Below are positions 1 through 6,649 of a DNA stretch of 10,076 bases, piece after piece (the first letter of the stretch is position 1; each line of letters begins with the position of its first letter). This DNA comes from an uncultured Propionibacteriaceae bacterium. Its GTDB lineage: Bacteria; Actinomycetota; Actinomycetes; Propionibacteriales; Propionibacteriaceae. Position numbers and translations under genes: made by a program. A model generated the notes under the pieces. The model had not been told where the DNA came from, searched no databases, and worked only from the letters and a program-made list of their open reading frames with translations. Where the stretch lies: assembly GCA_936941515.1 (NCBI GenBank), contig CAKZJI010000430.1, positions 1-10,076 on the forward strand, read 5' to 3'.

Positions 1-1
1 C

Positions 2-535
2 ATGACCCTCCACACTGCGAAGGGGCTGGAATTCGACACCGTGTTCCTCACCGGAATGGAGGAGGGGGTGTTCCCCCATATGCGGGCCATGGAGTCACGT
101 GATGAGCTGGAGGAGGAACGTCGCCTGGCCTATGTCGGCATCACCCGAGCACGGAAGCTGCTGCACCTGTCACGCGCCAGCGTCCGGGTGACCTTCGGAC
201 AGCCGAACTACAACCCTGCCTCACGTTTCCTGGAGGAGATTCCCGCCGGGCTTCTGGACTGGCGGCGTCTGGGGGAGACCACCACCTGGGCGGCCTCCAG
301 CGCAGACCGCAGGTCCCGGACGAGACAGGCCATCGGCTTTGGCGCTGGCACACCCAGGCCGTCCGCAGCATCCGGTGAGCTGGCTGCCGGCGACCGGGTG
401 CTGCACACCACCTTCGGCATGGGGCAGATCCTGGCCGTCCATGGGGCTGGAGCCAAGCAACAGGTGGACGTGGACTTCGGGTCGGCGGGGAAGAAACGGC
501 TCGCGGTCTCTCATGCGCCCATGGAGAAGCTGTAG
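2..535 (+). CDS. pcrA: ATP-dependent DNA helicase PcrA/UvrD, C-terminal fragment
   Basis: This is the 3' end of a superfamily 1 DNA helicase (3'-5' unwinding in repair and at stalled transcription complexes). The gene enters from beyond the left edge, so the first in-frame Met is internal: it is the Met of the conserved motif V region (TLHTAKGLEF, residues 2-11 of the visible part). EEGVFP at 20-25 and motif VI (RRLAYVGITRAR, 40-51), which carries the arginine finger, follow. After a variable linker, residues about 130-177 (GDRVLHTTFGMGQI...) form the Tudor-like tail that in PcrA contacts RNA polymerase. The ATPase Walker motifs and 1A/1B/2A domains lie outside the window. It converges with the M23 peptidase gene. 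UvrD1-type naming is equally possible; the helicase identity is certain. Confidence 0.95.
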   Translation: MTLHTAKGLEFDTVFLTGMEEGVFPHMRAMESRDELEEERRLAYVGITRARKLLHLSRASVRVTFGQPNYNPASRFLEEIPAGLLDWRRLGETTTWAASSADRRSRTRQAIGFGAGTPRPSAASGELAAGDRVLHTTFGMGQILAVHGAGAKQQVDVDFGSAGKKRLAVSHAPMEKL

Positions 536-545
536 GGAAAGACGG

Positions 546-587
546 GGGTGGGCCGCCGCTTTCAAAATTCAAAGCGACGGCCCACCC
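546..587. terminator. Shared hairpin between convergent pcrA and M23 peptidase genes
   Basis: A 17-bp stem with one mismatch (arms 546-562 and 571-587, C556 opposite A577) closes an 8-nt loop. It sits in the 81-bp gap between two converging stop codons, so it probably ends transcription from both sides. No U-tract follows on the + side. On the - side a short T-containing run (CGTCTTTCCC) follows. Confidence 0.75.
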
Positions 588-616
588 TGGAGTCGTTGAG
601 TGGCTGTATCCCGCCG

Positions 617-1633
617 TCAGCCAACCCCCAGGCTGCGGAGGAAGGCCATCGGGTCGGTCGCCTTGTACACGTCGCCCGGTGTGGTGCCCTGCGGGTAGTA
701 CTCGAAGTGCAGATGCGCCCCGAAGGAACGGCCGGTGGTGCCGACGTAGCCGATCATCTGCCCGGCTTTGACCGCCTGCCCGGGGGAGACCAGCGACTGC
801 GACATGTGGGCGTACAGGGTGGAGCCGCCGTTCATGTGTTTGATGACCACGTTGTTGCCTGCCCAGGAGGCGGCGGTGGGGCTCATCACGATGCCAGAGG
901 CTGCGGCGTAGATCGGGGTTCCCACGGGGGCGGGGAAGTCCTGGCCGGTGTGGTAGCGGGACCAGCTGCCGGTCTGACCGAAGTGGGCGCCGACGGTGTA
1001 GTTCGACTTGACCGGCATCGAACCACCTCCGTCTGAGGCCGCGGACACATCGTTGGGATCGATCTTGGATGTGTCGACGCCAGCCTGCTCAAGGGATTTC
1101 TTGGCGGCGGCTAGACGCTCCTCGGCGGCCTTCGCCTCGGCCTCCAACTTCTCGGCCTGAGCTGCCACCAGCTTCAGGTCCTCCTCCATGAGGGCATCCC
1201 GTTGCGCGGCGGTTTCGTTGGCGATGTTCTCCAGGGTGTCGGAGTACTCGGAGTTCAGCGCGGCGTCGCGTTGCTTGGCATTCTCTCCTGCGACAGCAGA
1301 GTTCAGACCGCTGCGGGCGGCGGAACGCGAGGCGTCCTGGGAGCGATCGGAGAAGCCATGCTCGGCAGCGGCTGCGGCGGCCTCTGGGACGGCAGCATCA
1401 GTGGCGAGGCTGTTGGACACCGAGTCCTCCCCAGCAGAACGTGCGACCCACGCCCAACCGAAGAGCGCCCCGGCGGCGACCACACCAGCCAGCACGGATG
1501 CGACGGAGGTCTTCCCCAGGCCACGCCGACGACGTGAGGGGTTGGTGGAGACTTCGATGAGTTCGGTTTCCTCGGCCTCTTCGACCGGGGCTGCCGCGCG
1601 TTTCGGGGTGCTGGCCTGATCCTTCTGGCTCAA
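617..1633 (-). CDS. Membrane-anchored M23 family metallopeptidase (peptidoglycan endopeptidase)
   Basis: This 338-residue protein is predicted to be a type II membrane protein. It has a charged cytoplasmic head (1-43, RRRR at 34-37), one transmembrane helix (about 43-63), an Ala/Glu-rich extracytoplasmic coiled coil (about 115-186), and a C-terminal lysostaphin-like M23 domain (about 208-335). The zinc and catalytic residues are present: H228-TGQ-D232 (HxxxD), H276 in YAHMS, and H307-L-H309 (HLHFE). It should therefore be an active zinc endopeptidase cutting peptide cross-links in the wall, rather than a degenerate EnvC/NlpD-type activator. The start is a TTG at 1633-1631, chosen because AGGAGCGGAG (1650-1641) lies 7 nt upstream. 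Its position next to pcrA matches the M. tuberculosis Rv0949-Rv0950c arrangement (recalled, not searched). The peptide bond it cuts cannot be told from sequence. Confidence 0.93.
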   Translation of the reverse strand: MSQKDQASTPKRAAAPVEEAEETELIEVSTNPSRRRRGLGKTSVASVLAGVVAAGALFGWAWVARSAGEDSVSNSLATDAAVPEAAAAAAEHGFSDRSQDASRSAARSGLNSAVAGENAKQRDAALNSEYSDTLENIANETAAQRDALMEEDLKLVAAQAEKLEAEAKAAEERLAAAKKSLEQAGVDTSKIDPNDVSAASDGGGSMPVKSNYTVGAHFGQTGSWSRYHTGQDFPAPVGTPIYAAASGIVMSPTAASWAGNNVVIKHMNGGSTLYAHMSQSLVSPGQAVKAGQMIGYVGTTGRSFGAHLHFEYYPQGTTPGDVYKATDPMAFLRSLGVG

Positions 1634-1667
1634 GAGTTTTCTCCGCTCCTAGATGGCATCCTTCGAA

Positions 1668-1695
1668 ACCTTAGCAATTCTTAACTTGCTCTCAA
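1668..1695 (-). promoter_or_regulatory. Probable sigma-70-type promoter of the M23 peptidase gene
   Basis: On the - strand a TTGAGA box (1695-1690, one base off TTGACA) is followed after 16 nt by TAAGGT (1673-1668, the TANNNT pattern). This places a start site near 1661 and a leader of about 28 nt that contains the strong ribosome binding site before the TTG start. It was assigned by eye only; the -10 box is weak outside TA...T. Confidence 0.4.
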
Positions 1696-1734
1696 AATCG
1701 TGGTGCTCGACCCGATTTCTACCGGTGAAACGAT

Positions 1735-1748
1735 ACCCCGACCGGGGT
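1735..1748. promoter_or_regulatory. Perfect dyad upstream of the M23 peptidase promoter
   Basis: ACCCCG-AC-CGGGGT is a perfect inverted repeat of 6-bp arms about 40 bp upstream of the proposed -35 box. Its place and symmetry would suit a dimeric regulator's operator. No regulator is encoded next to it, and short GC-rich dyads arise by chance in this base composition. Confidence 0.25.
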
Positions 1749-2058
1749 CGCTGGCCAAAAGTACGACGCCGGTGGGTGTTCTCCGGGATGCGTCTTTCAG
1801 CCCTCATCCGCTATTGCCCATCCGGGGGATCCTTGGGTGAGCTGTGCCGTTGGGCCCCGCAACACGGGGGCCGCAGTCGAGGTGTGGTGCTGTGCCGACG
1901 TCTGAGACGCAGGGCAGAATAGGGCTGCTGAGCGGGAAAGGCCCGTAGCCGCGGATGGCTCTCTATGTTTACATCGGTTAACCAAAGACTTGGTGGTCAG
2001 GGGTGATCCGAGGTTGAGGACAGCCTGAGAGCAGCCTCTCGTGGACGCCGCCCAGAAA

Positions 2059-3972
2059 TCAGCTTTGCGTGGCCCGCTGGCCCGCGCGAAGGGCGATGAC
2101 ATTGAACTGGTCGGCGGAGAAACGATATTCAGCCCCGACTGTGGCGTGCAGGTAGACCACCTTGTTCCCCGCAGTGACCACCGCTGCCTGGAAGTACGTC
2201 GAGGAGGTGTCGGAGGTCTGGTGTGAGATGTTGAATAGCTGGGCGGAGACCGGCAGGTCATTCATGCCGACACCGGTGACAGGATCACCACCCTCAACCT
2301 TGGCGGTCTTGGCGGTCTTGGCGCAGTTCGCGAGGTTGTTGGCCAGCGTCTCCCCGAACGTCTTCGCGGACTCCTCGTTGGCGAATGTGAAGAGCAGCTC
2401 ATCCACGCCCATCTGCTCCGGCGCATTCGCGTCGCCGGTCATCAACAGGGTCCGTTGCTGCCTGTCGTCCGGTCCCGGCTCGCTGTCCAACGCTATGCCC
2501 TCGCAGCCTGTCCCCTTGATCGTGATGGCCCCCGGGGGCTGCGCAGTCCACTGGCTGTGGACAGTGGGGGTGATCCGCGGCAGGTCGCTGGGTATCAGCC
2601 AACCCGCAGGGGTGATGGCAGGTGGGGGCGTCACCGCGAATCCGGGGGTGGTCGGACAGGTGCCACCCGTTGCCTCGCACAGGCTGGTCAGCGATCGCGT
2701 CAGGCTGCCCACGGTGGGTTCTGCCGCCACCGCACCCTTAAGACGTGTGGTATCCAGCAGGTGAATCGCTCTGCCGCTACGCACCAGCAGGAGTGTGTGG
2801 AACGTGGGTGTGGCGCTCTGAAGGACAACGCTGACCTGGGAGACCTCGTCGCCCAGTCCCGTGATCGCTGTGGAGCTCAGGATCTGGGCTGAGGGATCGG
2901 CGCAGTTCGCCATGGCAGTCAGGTTCGCGGTATACACCTGCTTGGCCGCCTCCTCAGTGGCGTAGACGTCAACCTGGTGCATCAACGCCAGTTTGTCCGC
3001 CTGGGTGGTGGCCATGGTGCGCTGCATGCCAGCCACCGGGTTGACGTCAGCGGAGGTCTTGCCTAGGCAAGCCGCATGGTTCTTGCTCTTGCCCGGCTCC
3101 TGAACGGTCTCAGTGATGTTCCAGTCGCCGTCTGCCGAGATGAGCTTGGCATCGGCGACATTCACCAGTGAATCCTCGGTCAGCGTCAGGGGCTCGGCGC
3201 TGGACTCGGAACTGCTGGGAGCGACGGGGCTGGCGATCTCATGCGTCGCTAGGCGGGAGAACAGGAAAAAGCCAACCGCTATCAGCAGGGCAGCGGCGAC
3301 GGCCCCCGCCACCCACATTGTCAGTGTCCGGCGGTGGTGGGCCAACCAGCTGTCTCCGAGCAGTTCGCTGGCTCGTCCGGCTGCACGTGCAGCCCTCGCT
3401 GGTTTCGTGGGCCCGTCGGTTCGGGCAGGTGGCTCCGGGCGGCTGGGTGTTGCGGTGTCGTTGGAGCGGGTCGGCTTGGCGGCCTCTGACGCCCTAGTGG
3501 GCCTCTTCTGGGGAGAGTCATCCCCAGCTCCTGGGGGATTGGTGGGGCCGTTAGCCGGCTGTTGGAAGGGCGAGGGGGGCGCAGCGGCTGCTGCGCGGGG
3601 CGGTTTCCGCTCGGGCCAGGTGAAGTTCCGGGGGGGTGTGCTCACCGAGGCAGGCTGGGAGCGCGTGGTCGAGTGCCGGGGCTCCGCCTCTGATGCGTAC
3701 CCGTGCGGGGTTGTCTCATCATTGAGGCCATCCCAGCGGCTCGTGGGAGCCGGGGAGTCGGGTGTGTCATGTTCCGGACCAGGCAGGACCGGCGCCGGGA
3801 TAGCAGTATCCCGACTCCTTGAGCCTGGGCGTGCGAAGGGGGAGCCGAAGTCCCCGGCAGTGCCGCGTCGGGCCCTGCCCGCAGCCTCGCTGCGTGTATC
3901 GTCGACGCCGTCCGGCTGGGCGTCATCCGCCGCGAAAGCTCTGCGGGGACGTTGCTTGCCGGAGTCAGTCAT
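2059..3972 (-). CDS. Single-pass membrane protein with two extracellular sensor-like domains
   Basis: The product has 637 residues. The first ~200 are disordered, rich in Pro, Arg, Ser and Ala, with no enzyme motif. A basic stretch (HHRR) precedes one transmembrane helix at about 218-239. The outer part holds two related domains (about 263-440 and 446-637). Both contain the same block: YATEEAAKQVY...MANCA (337-358) and FANEESAKTFG...LANCA (530-551). Cysteines at 302, 357, 432 and 439, and at 490 and 550, could form disulfides. The pattern (Cys, 'EE.AK', 'NCA', then a hydrophobic strand block) resembles the PknH-type sensor domain of actinobacterial kinases and lipoproteins, but no kinase domain is attached. 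ATG at 3972 was chosen over an upstream in-frame GTG (3984) because GGAGGT (3982-3977) sits 4 nt before it. The role is unknown; ligand sensing or cell-envelope binding is inference. Confidence 0.85.
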   Translation of the reverse strand: MTDSGKQRPRRAFAADDAQPDGVDDTRSEAAGRARRGTAGDFGSPFARPGSRSRDTAIPAPVLPGPEHDTPDSPAPTSRWDGLNDETTPHGYASEAEPRHSTTRSQPASVSTPPRNFTWPERKPPRAAAAAPPSPFQQPANGPTNPPGAGDDSPQKRPTRASEAAKPTRSNDTATPSRPEPPARTDGPTKPARAARAAGRASELLGDSWLAHHRRTLTMWVAGAVAAALLIAVGFFLFSRLATHEIASPVAPSSSESSAEPLTLTEDSLVNVADAKLISADGDWNITETVQEPGKSKNHAACLGKTSADVNPVAGMQRTMATTQADKLALMHQVDVYATEEAAKQVYTANLTAMANCADPSAQILSSTAITGLGDEVSQVSVVLQSATPTFHTLLLVRSGRAIHLLDTTRLKGAVAAEPTVGSLTRSLTSLCEATGGTCPTTPGFAVTPPPAITPAGWLIPSDLPRITPTVHSQWTAQPPGAITIKGTGCEGIALDSEPGPDDRQQRTLLMTGDANAPEQMGVDELLFTFANEESAKTFGETLANNLANCAKTAKTAKVEGGDPVTGVGMNDLPVSAQLFNISHQTSDTSSTYFQAAVVTAGNKVVYLHATVGAEYRFSADQFNVIALRAGQRATQS

Positions 3973-3996
3973 GTTCACCTCCACACGGACATCTGA

Positions 3997-4010
3997 CCGC
4001 CAATCGGCGG
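3997..4010. promoter_or_regulatory. Short hairpin/dyad in the divergent intergenic region
   Basis: CCGCC-AATC-GGCGG gives a 5-bp stem with a 4-nt loop. It would lie in the leader of the - strand sensor-like gene, about 25 bp before its start. It may be a minor leader structure or an operator half; evidence is symmetry only. Confidence 0.2.
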
Positions 4011-4018
4011 CACTTCCT

Positions 4019-4033
4019 GGGTACAGGGTACCC
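4019..4033. promoter_or_regulatory. Candidate operator between divergent genes
   Basis: GGGTAC-AGG-GTACCC is a perfect 6+6 inverted repeat with a 3-bp spacer. It lies near the middle of the 102-bp gap between the sensor-like gene (-) and perM (+), where a single bound protein could affect both promoters. I could not assign convincing -35/-10 pairs on either strand. Confidence 0.35.
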
Positions 4034-4074
4034 GTGAGTCAGGTGTTCCGTCGGATTGAAGCTAGGAGTCTGGT

Positions 4075-5400
4075 GTGGCGGAACGCAGCTCACGGCACCG
4101 CACGATCGCTGTTGACGTGGATGAAGCCGCCCGAGCAAGACGTCCTCAGCTGACCCTTCCCTGGTATCTGCTGGCCATACTCGGGGCCCTGTCCGTGGTT
4201 GCGGCGGGATGGCTGCTGCTGGCGGCTCCAGCCGCCCTCGGATGGCTGACGTCCCCTCGCTCCCAGCTCACTCAGGCCATGGGGCTCGCCAGCCACGTCC
4301 TGCTGCTGGCCCATGGCTCCCCCGTTGACCTGGGCGGTCAGCATGTCAGCCTCACCCCCCTCGGCCTGACAATGATCCTGATCCTGCTGGGGGTTCCGGT
4401 GGCATCGCTTGCCGCCCGGCACGCAGCCCGCTCCCAGGCGGACCCCGACGATACCGGGGAGCTGTGGGTGGACGGGCAGCGGCTGGTGCTGAGGGTCGGT
4501 TCGCTCTATGCCGGTGTCTATGCAGCAGCCATCACCCTGATGGCGGTGGCGGTTCCCGGCAGCTCAATTGCGCGATCTCTGATCGGGGCTGCGCTTCTGG
4601 GGGCGATCTCTGGCTTCTGGGGAGCGGCTCGCGGCATTGGTCACGATCCGCGCCGCACCTGGCCGGCGTGGATCGTGACGGTTCCCCGGGCACTCGCCGC
4701 GGCCTGTCTCGTCTGCACCGGGGTCGGTGCCACCATGCTGGCGATGGCGCTGGTGTTGCAGCGGGATCGTGTCGCCGCCCTGGCGGATGGACTGGGCGGC
4801 GGGGCCTCCGCAGGCATCCTGCTCATCGTGATCCAGCTGGCCTGGCTGCCGAACCTTGTGGTGTGGGCCACCGCCTGGACTCTGGGGGCGGGGATCACGT
4901 TGGGGGATGGCTCATTGGTGAGCATGGGAATCAGCGACGTGGGCTTCCTGCCGGCCATCCCCGTCCTCGGGGTGGTGCCGCCCTCGGGCCAAGCCGAGTC
5001 CCTGCCCTGGTGGTGGCTGCTCGGCGGCGTGGTCGCCGGGGTCGTCGCAGGCCTGATCGTCACCCTCGCCAGACCTGCCAGCCGATTTGACGAGACTACC
5101 CTCGTCGGTGGCTTCACAGGGGTTGCTGCGGGTCTGCTGCTGGTGATGCTGGGCTGGTTTGCCTCTGGTGGGCTGGGCAGCCAGCGGCTCGCTCACATGG
5201 GGGTTCGCCTGGGAGATCTGGTGGTCACTGCACCCAGCGTCCTGGGACTGTCTGGCCTGATCACCGGGCTCACGGTCGGACTGGTCCGCCGTGAGTGGCC
5301 GAAGCCAGCCCCCTCGGGGGAGGCCACCAGGAAGCAACGACGAGTCGGGGCCCAGCCCACAGGCCGTGATGGGGCCGGCGAGCAGCCCCTACGCGGGTAG
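4075..5400 (+). CDS. perM: PerM/DUF6350 family multi-pass membrane protein
   Basis: This 441-residue integral membrane protein has roughly nine or ten hydrophobic helices, starting with about 28-52 and then 64-80, 92-114, 140-160, 163-185, 200-227, 243-275, 300-330, 340-365 and 383-405. It has a short basic N-terminus and a charged, disordered C-terminal tail from about 408. DUF6350 proteins directly before purN correspond to M. tuberculosis PerM, reported to support cell division through FtsB and needed for persistence. Function here is by family and position, not by catalytic motif. The start is GTG at 4075 with AGGAG at 4064-4068, 6 nt upstream. Its last 12 bases overlap the 3' end of the radical SAM gene on the other strand. 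In related genomes purN follows directly; here the radical SAM gene intervenes. Confidence 0.85.
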   Translation: MAERSSRHRTIAVDVDEAARARRPQLTLPWYLLAILGALSVVAAGWLLLAAPAALGWLTSPRSQLTQAMGLASHVLLLAHGSPVDLGGQHVSLTPLGLTMILILLGVPVASLAARHAARSQADPDDTGELWVDGQRLVLRVGSLYAGVYAAAITLMAVAVPGSSIARSLIGAALLGAISGFWGAARGIGHDPRRTWPAWIVTVPRALAAACLVCTGVGATMLAMALVLQRDRVAALADGLGGGASAGILLIVIQLAWLPNLVVWATAWTLGAGITLGDGSLVSMGISDVGFLPAIPVLGVVPPSGQAESLPWWWLLGGVVAGVVAGLIVTLARPASRFDETTLVGGFTGVAAGLLLVMLGWFASGGLGSQRLAHMGVRLGDLVVTAPSVLGLSGLITGLTVGLVRREWPKPAPSGEATRKQRRVGAQPTGRDGAGEQPLRG

Positions 5401-5409
5401 CCGGGGCTG
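5383..5409. terminator. Hairpin spanning both stop codons of overlapping convergent genes
   Basis: CAGCCCC (5383-5389) pairs with GGGGCTG (5403-5409). An inner TAC/GTA pairing (5390-5392 with 5397-5399) can extend the stem past a 3-nt bulge. The perM TAG (5398-5400) and the radical SAM TAG (5391-5389) both lie inside it. No U-tract follows on either side, so termination is plausible but unproven. Confidence 0.4.
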
Positions 5410-6615
5410 GTGGGCGCAGAAGGGCTCCTCCGCCAGATAGTCGCCGGTCATGGCGTAAGCGCGGGCCCGTGAGCCGCCACAGAATGAGCGGTAGGAGCAG
5501 ACGCCGCACTTGCCCTTGAGCTGTGTGCGGTCCCGCAGCGACGTGAACAGCGGTGACTCGCGATAGACCTCGCCGATGTCGTCGGTGCGGACGTTCCCGG
5601 CCTTGATGGGAAGGAAGCCGGAGGGATAGATGTCGCCCAGGTGGGAGATGAAGAGGAAACCGTCGCCATCGTTGACGTTGCGGGCGCGTCCAATGCCGTC
5701 CTGCTGCGAATAGTGCATCCCAGAGGTCAGGACATCAAGGTCTGTGTCGGCCCCAGCCCGCGCCTCTGCGCGTTTCCGCTGCATCACGACCCGCGAGTAC
5801 TGCGGGGCGGCGGTGGCCTTGAGATCGAAGGAGGCGGTCTTCGAGAGATCGTAGAGCTGGTTGAAGACGGCCTCGAAACCCTCCGCCGAGGCCACATCCT
5901 CCTTCTTCGCCCGGCCCATCGGCACCAGGAAGAAGACCTCCCAGAACACGATGCCCAGCTCGGTCATGAGCTGGCACATGGCGTCCATGTCATCAAGGTT
6001 GGCCTTGCGCACGACGGTGTTCACCTGGGTGGACAGCCCGATCTCCTGGGCCTCGCGCAAGATGCGGATCCCGTGGGCGAAGCTGCCCTCGACACGCCGG
6101 AACTCGTCGTGGATGGCTGCGTTGGACCCGTCGAGGCTCACCGCCAGGCGGGTCAGGCCTGCGTCCTTCAACGCCTGCAACTGCTCACGGCTGGCCAGGG
6201 AGGTCGTCGCGGGTGTGATGGCCATCCGCAGCCCGATGTCGGCCCCGTGCCGCACCAGATCGATGATGTCGGGCCGTTTAAAGGCGTCGCCGCCGGAGAA
6301 GACGAACACGACGCGACCGAACTTCCGGACATCGTCCAGCAGCCTGATGGCCTCCTGGGTCGTCAGCTCACCGGGGTTGCGCAACGGCTGCGCCGAGGCA
6401 CGACAGTGACGGCAGGCCAGGTCACACGCCTGGGTGGTCTCCCAGATCACGATGAAAGGCGCCTTGTCGAAGTCCAGATTGGGGCGGGCCCCGAAGGGCC
6501 TGCCATGCGGATGCCCTGCCCGAGCCGAGTGCGGATGTGCCATGGGGCGACGGTAGCGTCTTGGACGCCGAGGATGTTGTGAGGGTGCATGTCCCCACAT
6601 GGGGTGCTGTCCCAT
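5389..6615 (-). CDS. Radical SAM/SPASM-domain protein (NirJ/AhbD-like subfamily)
   Basis: This 408-residue enzyme has the SAM-cleaving cluster motif C64-DLA-C68-RH-C71 in the context ETTQACDLACRHCRA, and SGGD at 107-110 (the GGE-like SAM-binding motif). SLDG lies at 160-163. A C-terminal SPASM/twitch region carries C370-GV-C373-SYRSF-C379 and C400, enough for one auxiliary 4Fe-4S cluster. The layout resembles the family containing the heme-pathway enzymes NirJ and AhbD and the uncharacterised group annotated as TIGR04053. The substrate is unknown; a tetrapyrrole or peptide are the main options. The first ~40 residues contain seven His and many Pro/Arg, possibly metal-binding. The start is ATG at 6615 because GGAGG (6626-6622) is 6 nt upstream; the ATG at 6621 abuts that site and is less likely. 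A later ATG (6543) lacks a ribosome binding site. It converges with perM and is divergent from purN. Confidence 0.9.
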   Translation of the reverse strand: MGQHPMWGHAPSQHPRRPRRYRRPMAHPHSARAGHPHGRPFGARPNLDFDKAPFIVIWETTQACDLACRHCRASAQPLRNPGELTTQEAIRLLDDVRKFGRVVFVFSGGDAFKRPDIIDLVRHGADIGLRMAITPATTSLASREQLQALKDAGLTRLAVSLDGSNAAIHDEFRRVEGSFAHGIRILREAQEIGLSTQVNTVVRKANLDDMDAMCQLMTELGIVFWEVFFLVPMGRAKKEDVASAEGFEAVFNQLYDLSKTASFDLKATAAPQYSRVVMQRKRAEARAGADTDLDVLTSGMHYSQQDGIGRARNVNDGDGFLFISHLGDIYPSGFLPIKAGNVRTDDIGEVYRESPLFTSLRDRTQLKGKCGVCSYRSFCGGSRARAYAMTGDYLAEEPFCAHQPRLPA

Positions 6616-6637
6616 GGCCATCCTCCGGCCATCCCAG

Positions 6638-6643
6638 TAGGGT
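6638..6643 (+). promoter_or_regulatory. Candidate -10 element for a leaderless purN transcript
   Basis: TAGGGT fits the actinobacterial TANNNT -10 pattern and ends 6 nt before the purN GTG, so transcription would begin at or next to the start codon. No good Shine-Dalgarno site precedes purN (only AGGG within the same element). No clear -35 box is seen. The gap to the divergent radical SAM start is just 34 bp. Confidence 0.4.
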
Positions 6644-6649
6644 TGCCGG

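Larger units (their letters stand above)
1634..2058. other. 425-bp non-coding region between the M23 and sensor-like genes
   Basis: I see no reading frame with a credible start, ribosome binding site or recognisable product here. The stretch contains the probable M23 promoter (1668-1695), the dyad at 1735-1748, and a GC-rich hairpin with 6-bp arms (1853-1858 / 1867-1872). An AT-rich patch at about 1960-1995 has a short inverted repeat (ACCAA-AGAC-TTGGT, 1981-1994). A weak 5-bp hairpin at 2027-2040 lies just beyond the stop of the upstream gene. Nothing resembles a tRNA, and I could not fit a riboswitch. The length is large for such a compact neighbourhood, so a leader RNA or a lost gene is possible. 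Confidence 0.6.

Noticed and set aside
1653..1922. 89-residue + strand frame in the non-coding gap
   Set aside because: There is no ribosome binding site, its composition is Arg/Trp-rich, it shows no recognisable domain, and it runs over the proposed M23 promoter.
1740..2000. Possible cyclic di-AMP (ydaO-type) riboswitch before the M23 peptidase, prompted by CACAGCTCACCC on the - strand
   Set aside because: Only one block resembles the motif. The conserved GGGGAACC-type and GCCGAA-type segments are not found in order, and the proposed promoter lies downstream of this block.
3113..4153. 346-residue open frame on the + strand running through the divergent region
   Set aside because: It overlaps the well-supported - strand sensor-like gene and the perM start in another frame, and has no credible start signal.
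5641..6582. 313-residue open frame on the + strand
   Set aside because: It lies entirely antisense to the radical SAM gene, whose motifs are intact, and its product is His/Gly/Val-rich with no recognisable domain.
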